Part shown: positions 6,833 to 9,302 of the stretch, in pieces
Layout of the letters: every line of letters begins with the position of its first letter
Numbering within the stretch: position 1 is the first letter of the stretch
Source of the DNA: Acetobacteraceae bacterium
Lineage (GTDB): Bacteria; Pseudomonadota; Alphaproteobacteria; Acetobacterales; Acetobacteraceae
Assembly: GCA_030044345.1 (NCBI GenBank)
Contig: JASHVY010000203.1
Coordinates: forward strand, 1-9,302
DNA length: 9,302 bases
Reading direction: 5' to 3'
The notes under the pieces: generated by a model
Told to the model about the DNA's origin: nothing
Databases searched by the model: none
What the model saw: only the letters and a program-made list of their open reading frames with translations
Program-made: the position numbers and the translations under genes

Positions 6833-6874
6833 CCTCACCCGGCAGCACTGGCCTAAGCGGCACGGCGGGCAGTT

Positions 6875-6894
6875 CCGCCCGAAAAGAAGGGCGG
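6875..6894. repeat. Inverted repeat, 6-bp GC arms
   Basis: CCGCCC (6875-6880) and GGGCGG (6889-6894) flank an A-rich 8-base loop (GAAAAGAA). There is no T-run. Short GC arms are common in GC-rich DNA, so this is weak. Confidence 0.3.
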
Positions 6895-7051
6895 ATCGTG
6901 CGGGAGGAATCGTCGCCCGCCCCGTCCCCGGTTCGAAAGCGCTCAGGACCGCCAAGCTCAGGCCCAGATAGAGAACAAAAGGGAACCGTTGTCAGCCGGG
7001 TCCTGCGGGCCCAATAGAAGAGGGTGCGCCGTCAGTAATCTGGCGGGCAGT

Positions 7052-7077
7052 CGCGATCCTTTGGCGCGATCCTTTGG
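7052..7077. repeat. Perfect 13-bp tandem duplication
   Basis: CGCGATCCTTTGG occurs twice, head to tail (7052-7064 and 7065-7077), and ends 18 bases before the ATG of the YqgE-family gene. It lies in the leader or promoter region of that gene. A 13-bp unit is not a multiple of three, so if the true coding start lay upstream this would shift the frame. Confidence 0.85.
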
Positions 7078-7095
7078 TTGGCGGGCGGGTGTTCC

Positions 7096-7725
7096 ATGGG
7101 ATTTTCTTGGTTATCTCCGGCGTTGCTGTCTCTCGCAGCGATGCTCTGGTCGGCGACCCTCTCGCCGACCAATCCGCCATCGCCCGGGATGGAACCGCCA
7201 CATGCGTCGCTTGCCGGAGATCTGCTCATCGCCTCACCCCAGATCGGCGATCCGCGGTTTTGGCATACCGTCATTTTGATCGTGGTCCAAGATGACGGGG
7301 GCACGTTGGGAATTGTGATCAACCGGCCCGTCGCAACAGTGCCGCTGGATGGCCTGCTGAAGGCGGTCGGTTTGAACAGTGCTGGAATCAAGGGAACCAT
7401 CCGCATCTTCGCCGGCGGCCCGATGACACCGACCGTCGGCTACATCCTGCATAGCGCCGAATATCACCGCGCCGGAACCATCGACATCGATGGCCACGTG
7501 GCGATGACGCAGAGTCCGGACATCTTGCTGGATATCGGTCACGGTCATGGCCCGAAAAAGAGCCTCATCGCCTTCGGCTATGCCGGCTGGGCTCCCGGCC
7601 AACTCGAATTCGAACTGGCACGTGGCGATTGGTTCATCATCCCCGAGACCGGCAAGCTGGTTTTCGACGACAAACGCGACCATGTGTGGGACGACGCCAT
7701 GGCGCGCAGGACCACCCCTCTTTAA
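7096..7725 (+). CDS. YqgE/AlgH-family protein with a hydrophobic N-terminal extension
   Basis: A 209-aa member of the YqgE/AlgH (DUF179) family, whose biochemical role is unknown. The family core starts near residue 40 with GDLLIASPQIGDPRFWHTVI. It continues through GTLGIVINRP, FAGGPM, GYILHS and a run containing GYAGWAPGQLE, and ends with LVFDDKRDHVWDDA, as in typical members. Ordinary YqgE proteins are cytoplasmic, about 185-200 aa, and start at this core. This one has about 40 extra residues with a hydrophobic stretch (about 5-22) followed by a Pro-rich linker, like a membrane anchor or signal peptide. The extension has no Lys or Arg before the hydrophobic stretch, which is unusual for either. 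TTG 7078 would add six residues but has no ribosome binding site, and ATG 7096 has only a weak GGCGGG upstream. The gene stands alone on its strand, so it may be a paralogue rather than the housekeeping copy. Confidence 0.9.
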   Translation: MGFSWLSPALLSLAAMLWSATLSPTNPPSPGMEPPHASLAGDLLIASPQIGDPRFWHTVILIVVQDDGGTLGIVINRPVATVPLDGLLKAVGLNSAGIKGTIRIFAGGPMTPTVGYILHSAEYHRAGTIDIDGHVAMTQSPDILLDIGHGHGPKKSLIAFGYAGWAPGQLEFELARGDWFIIPETGKLVFDDKRDHVWDDAMARRTTPL

Positions 7726-7810
7726 TGACCTATTTTCGAAACGAATCGACAATCTCACCATTCATTCATCGGTTTCTGCGTCATCGATCCGGAGATTGAG
7801 GGCAAGGTAC

Positions 7811-7828
7811 GCGCCATTGTAGTGGCGC
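7811..7828. terminator. Possible bidirectional terminator hairpin
   Basis: GCGCCA (7811-7816) and TGGCGC (7823-7828) form a 6-bp stem with a 6-base loop, in the 121-base gap between the converging YqgE-family and minus-strand genes. No T-run follows, so termination is inferred from position. Confidence 0.35.
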
Positions 7829-7846
7829 AGTGGAGAAGGAGCGGCT

Positions 7847-8803
7847 TCAAAGACGCGCGTGGACTGGAAGGGGCGTTGACAGGCCAAGATGGGCGGGGTC
7901 GAGCACGGCGGCGAAGTGTGTGCGATGCTCCGGCGTCACTTGATCCAACCCCTCGCCCAAGAATTCTGCGACGAGAGTGGCAAGCCTTTGGCCAAGGGGC
8001 TGGATGCCGAGCGCCTCAAGGTCCGCGCAAATGATGGCCGGATCAGCGTCGAGATAGCGGTTCGACTCCTCGAGCGGAATCCGCTCGGCAACCCGGATTG
8101 CGACCATGCGGCTTACGGAGGGCAGGCCGTCGGCAGCGACAAAGGCTGCCCCGGAAACGACGCCGCAGAGAACGCTGATCGGCGCGCCGGGCAGGATGGC
8201 GCTGAAGAAGACCGGAAGCTGGCTGCCCGCATCGCGTGCCGTCAGATGAAGCGTGCGGCCTGTGATCAGGATCTCTCCCGACATGGGGGCAAGGCGGCCC
8301 ATGAGTCTTTGGGTGTAGGTGGCCTGGAGCGCTGTCCCCCTCCTCGGTTCGATGCGCAGGCTGCCACGCACGAGCTTGCCGCGATAATGGGGAGACCATG
8401 AGGGGGAATAGCAGGCGAACGCGCCGACGAGGCTTGTATCGCCGCCGGCGATGCCGGGACGAACCGATGGTGCGGGGCGACGCAGGCGAAGCGTCCGCGA
8501 TTCCCGTAGATCGGCGACAGCGATCCCGGTGAGCGCAGAGACCTCGGCAAGGAAGGATTCGATCGCGCAGGTGGCAAGCCACTGGCCCGTGCGCTTCGTG
8601 CCGAGAACCTTGGCCCAATCCTCGTAAACCAGGGCCGAGCGTGGCAGGGCGCGCCCCTGCATCCATTTGTGAAGGCGGTCGAGGTGGCACTGGGTGCGCG
8701 GATTTGCTGCCTGAAAGAGGGCGCAGAGATCTTTCTTGGTGGAGCAGTTCAGCGCATTTGCGGTGATGCTCAGACGGGCAGCGAAGTCGTTGTTCGTCGT
8801 CAT
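7847..8803 (-). CDS. Uncharacterised protein with a possible DNA-binding N-terminus
   Basis: A 318-aa soluble protein that I do not recognise, with no signal peptide or membrane segment. Residues about 6-70 look all-helical. The segment LDRLHKWMQGRALPRSALVYEDWAKVLG (41-68) resembles the last helices of phage-repressor (XRE-like) domains, where a Trp-x-x-Gly-x-x-x-Pro turn is common. This is a weak resemblance, not a firm hit. A further helical segment (about 72-100) precedes an Arg/Pro linker. Residues about 115-250 are β-rich, with GDTSLVGAFACYSPSW near the start, and could be a ligand-binding or oligomerisation domain. The C-terminal part is helical. ATG 8803 is preferred over TTG 8830 on codon grounds, though neither has a clear Shine-Dalgarno. 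It is monocistronic in view and follows an AT-rich upstream region with operator-like repeats, so an autoregulated transcription factor is a reasonable guess. Confidence 0.75.
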   Translation of the reverse strand: MTTNNDFAARLSITANALNCSTKKDLCALFQAANPRTQCHLDRLHKWMQGRALPRSALVYEDWAKVLGTKRTGQWLATCAIESFLAEVSALTGIAVADLRESRTLRLRRPAPSVRPGIAGGDTSLVGAFACYSPSWSPHYRGKLVRGSLRIEPRRGTALQATYTQRLMGRLAPMSGEILITGRTLHLTARDAGSQLPVFFSAILPGAPISVLCGVVSGAAFVAADGLPSVSRMVAIRVAERIPLEESNRYLDADPAIICADLEALGIQPLGQRLATLVAEFLGEGLDQVTPEHRTHFAAVLDPAHLGLSTPLPVHARL

Positions 8804-8834
8804 GGCTATGCCGCAGGGCCTGTCACTCAAACGT

Positions 8835-8847
8835 TATCATTGTGATA
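8835..8847. promoter_or_regulatory. Short inverted repeat in the upstream region of the minus-strand gene
   Basis: TATCA (8835-8839) and TGATA (8843-8847) surround TTG, 32-44 bases upstream of ATG 8803 in AT-rich DNA. On the minus strand TTTACA and GATAAC occur nearby, but not at a good -35/-10 spacing, so I cannot place the promoter exactly. Confidence 0.3.
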
Positions 8848-8876
8848 TTTGTAAAGAAGCCTAACAGGGTTTTTTT

Positions 8877-8905
8877 GGAATTTCCAGGAAATTCCGGAGA
8901 ATTCC
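8877..8905. promoter_or_regulatory. Cluster of three GGAA(A/T)TTCC-like elements at 10-bp spacing
   Basis: GGAATTTCC (8877-8885) and GGAAATTCC (8887-8895) are exact reverse complements separated by one base, making a 19-bp perfect inverted repeat. A third related element, GGAGAATTCC (8896-8905), follows directly. The centres fall about 10 bp apart, one helical turn, so all three face the same side of the DNA. They lie 74-102 bases upstream of ATG 8803, next to a T7 run. This looks like an operator array, possibly for the neighbouring gene's own product. Confidence 0.5.
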
Positions 8906-9302
8906 GATCATTTGGCGGGACCCGCAGCGACACGCACGCTATGTTGCTTTGTAGGAATGATACGGAAACCGCCGATCGGGTATGAGGGAAGGCCGGTCTT
9001 GCCCGTGTTTCAGGCGGCGCGGGGCGTGCCGCTGACGTCTCAGGACAATCGGCCTTTACGCGATATGCTCACTTTCCTATCTGCGAAACGCAACATCTGC
9101 TCTGTATATCTATTGAATGATACGCCGCACGGACAGCATCATGCAGTGGGCTCGTATCGCACTCCGCACACTCCGCTGCTTCCCGGGCAAGGCCGGCATC
9201 GCCGCGGCAAGCCGAACGCAGACACCGTTTCCGGTCGGACTGGCTGCCTCGCCATGGGCGTGTTCCATCCAACTGCCACGGAAATCTGGTGATGCTCGCG
9301 GG
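8906..9302. other. Stretch with no supportable gene
   Basis: About 400 bases. A plus-strand frame from TTG 8912 to 9292 has no ribosome binding site and no recognisable pattern. A second plus-strand frame from ATG 9141 (GGA six bases upstream) stays open for 54 codons to the window edge and starts MQWARIALRTLRCFPGKAGI. It could be the start of a gene, but nothing in it is recognisable. No RNA gene or terminator was seen. Confidence 0.5.

Larger units (their letters stand above)
6584..7095. other. Gene-free stretch between tpsB and the YqgE-family gene
   Basis: About 510 bases with no frame on either strand that looks like a protein. The open frames are Arg/Pro/Ser-rich and lack domains. I found no convincing promoter for the minus-strand tpsB operon and no tpsB signal-peptide remnant in any of the three frames just upstream of 6583. 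Two inverted repeats and one tandem duplication are listed separately. Confidence 0.6.

Noticed and set aside
5195..6856. 553-codon plus-strand open frame opposite tpsB
   Set aside because: The minus strand encodes a clear POTRA/barrel protein here. The plus-strand frame has no domain pattern or ribosome binding site and mirrors codon bias.
6925..6950. GGTTCGAAA resembling a tRNA TΨC loop
   Set aside because: The flanking bases do not form the 5-bp T-stem, and no anticodon or acceptor stem can be fitted upstream.
2761..8841. Shared TTATCATT word in the two AT-rich upstream regions (2761-2768 and 8834-8841), as a common regulator site
   Set aside because: Eight bases in AT-rich promoter DNA can match by chance. 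The surrounding bases do not align further, so a shared regulator is not supported.
8912..9292. 126-codon plus-strand frame starting at TTG
   Set aside because: It has no Shine-Dalgarno, no family pattern, uneven composition and an unlikely start codon. It is not supportable as a gene.

Overview
The window is GC-rich DNA with dense genes and tight operon spacing. The coding style, an L-arabinonate-type IlvD/Edd dehydratase, a two-partner secretion locus and a YqgE/AlgH protein all fit a Gram-negative, probably alphaproteobacterial, chromosome. I cannot name the genus from the sequence. I see no IS element, integrase, tRNA, rRNA or CRISPR array.

Layout. (1) Bases 1-2474, plus strand: the end of a sugar operon, with the 3' part of a MalG-type ABC permease followed closely by a dehydratase very like L-arabinonate dehydratase. 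A hairpin at 2527-2556 may end the transcript. (2) Bases 2739-6583: a two-partner secretion (TPS) locus in an odd arrangement. A plus-strand gene with its own good promoter encodes a very small TpsA-like exoprotein of 268 aa, a signal peptide plus a TPS domain and no long passenger. Facing it on the minus strand is a compact operon tpsB (FhaC/ShlB-type transporter) > parvulin-like periplasmic protein > small lipoprotein. (3) Bases 6584-7095: about 510 bases with no supportable gene, containing inverted repeats and a 13-bp tandem duplication. (4) Bases 7096-7725, plus strand: a YqgE/AlgH-family protein with an unusual hydrophobic N-terminus. (5) Bases 7847-8803, minus strand: an unrecognised protein with a possible DNA-binding N-terminus, preceded by AT-rich DNA with a striking cluster of phased palindromic elements at 8877-8905. 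(6) Bases 8906-9302: no convincing gene.

Working together: the permease and dehydratase suggest import and oxidative breakdown of L-arabinose, D-fucose or D-galactose. In the TPS locus, the small exoprotein would cross the periplasm with help from the parvulin-like protein and leave through the TpsB barrel. The lipoprotein is an accessory of unknown role.

The main caution and the main interest lie in tpsB. The readable frame has no signal peptide. It also stops at 5177, while the missing 49 C-terminal residues, ending in the Phe typical of outer-membrane barrels, lie intact in another frame down to 5031, two bases before the next gene. Either one base is missing from the sequence, or the transporter is a recent pseudogene that has lost both ends.
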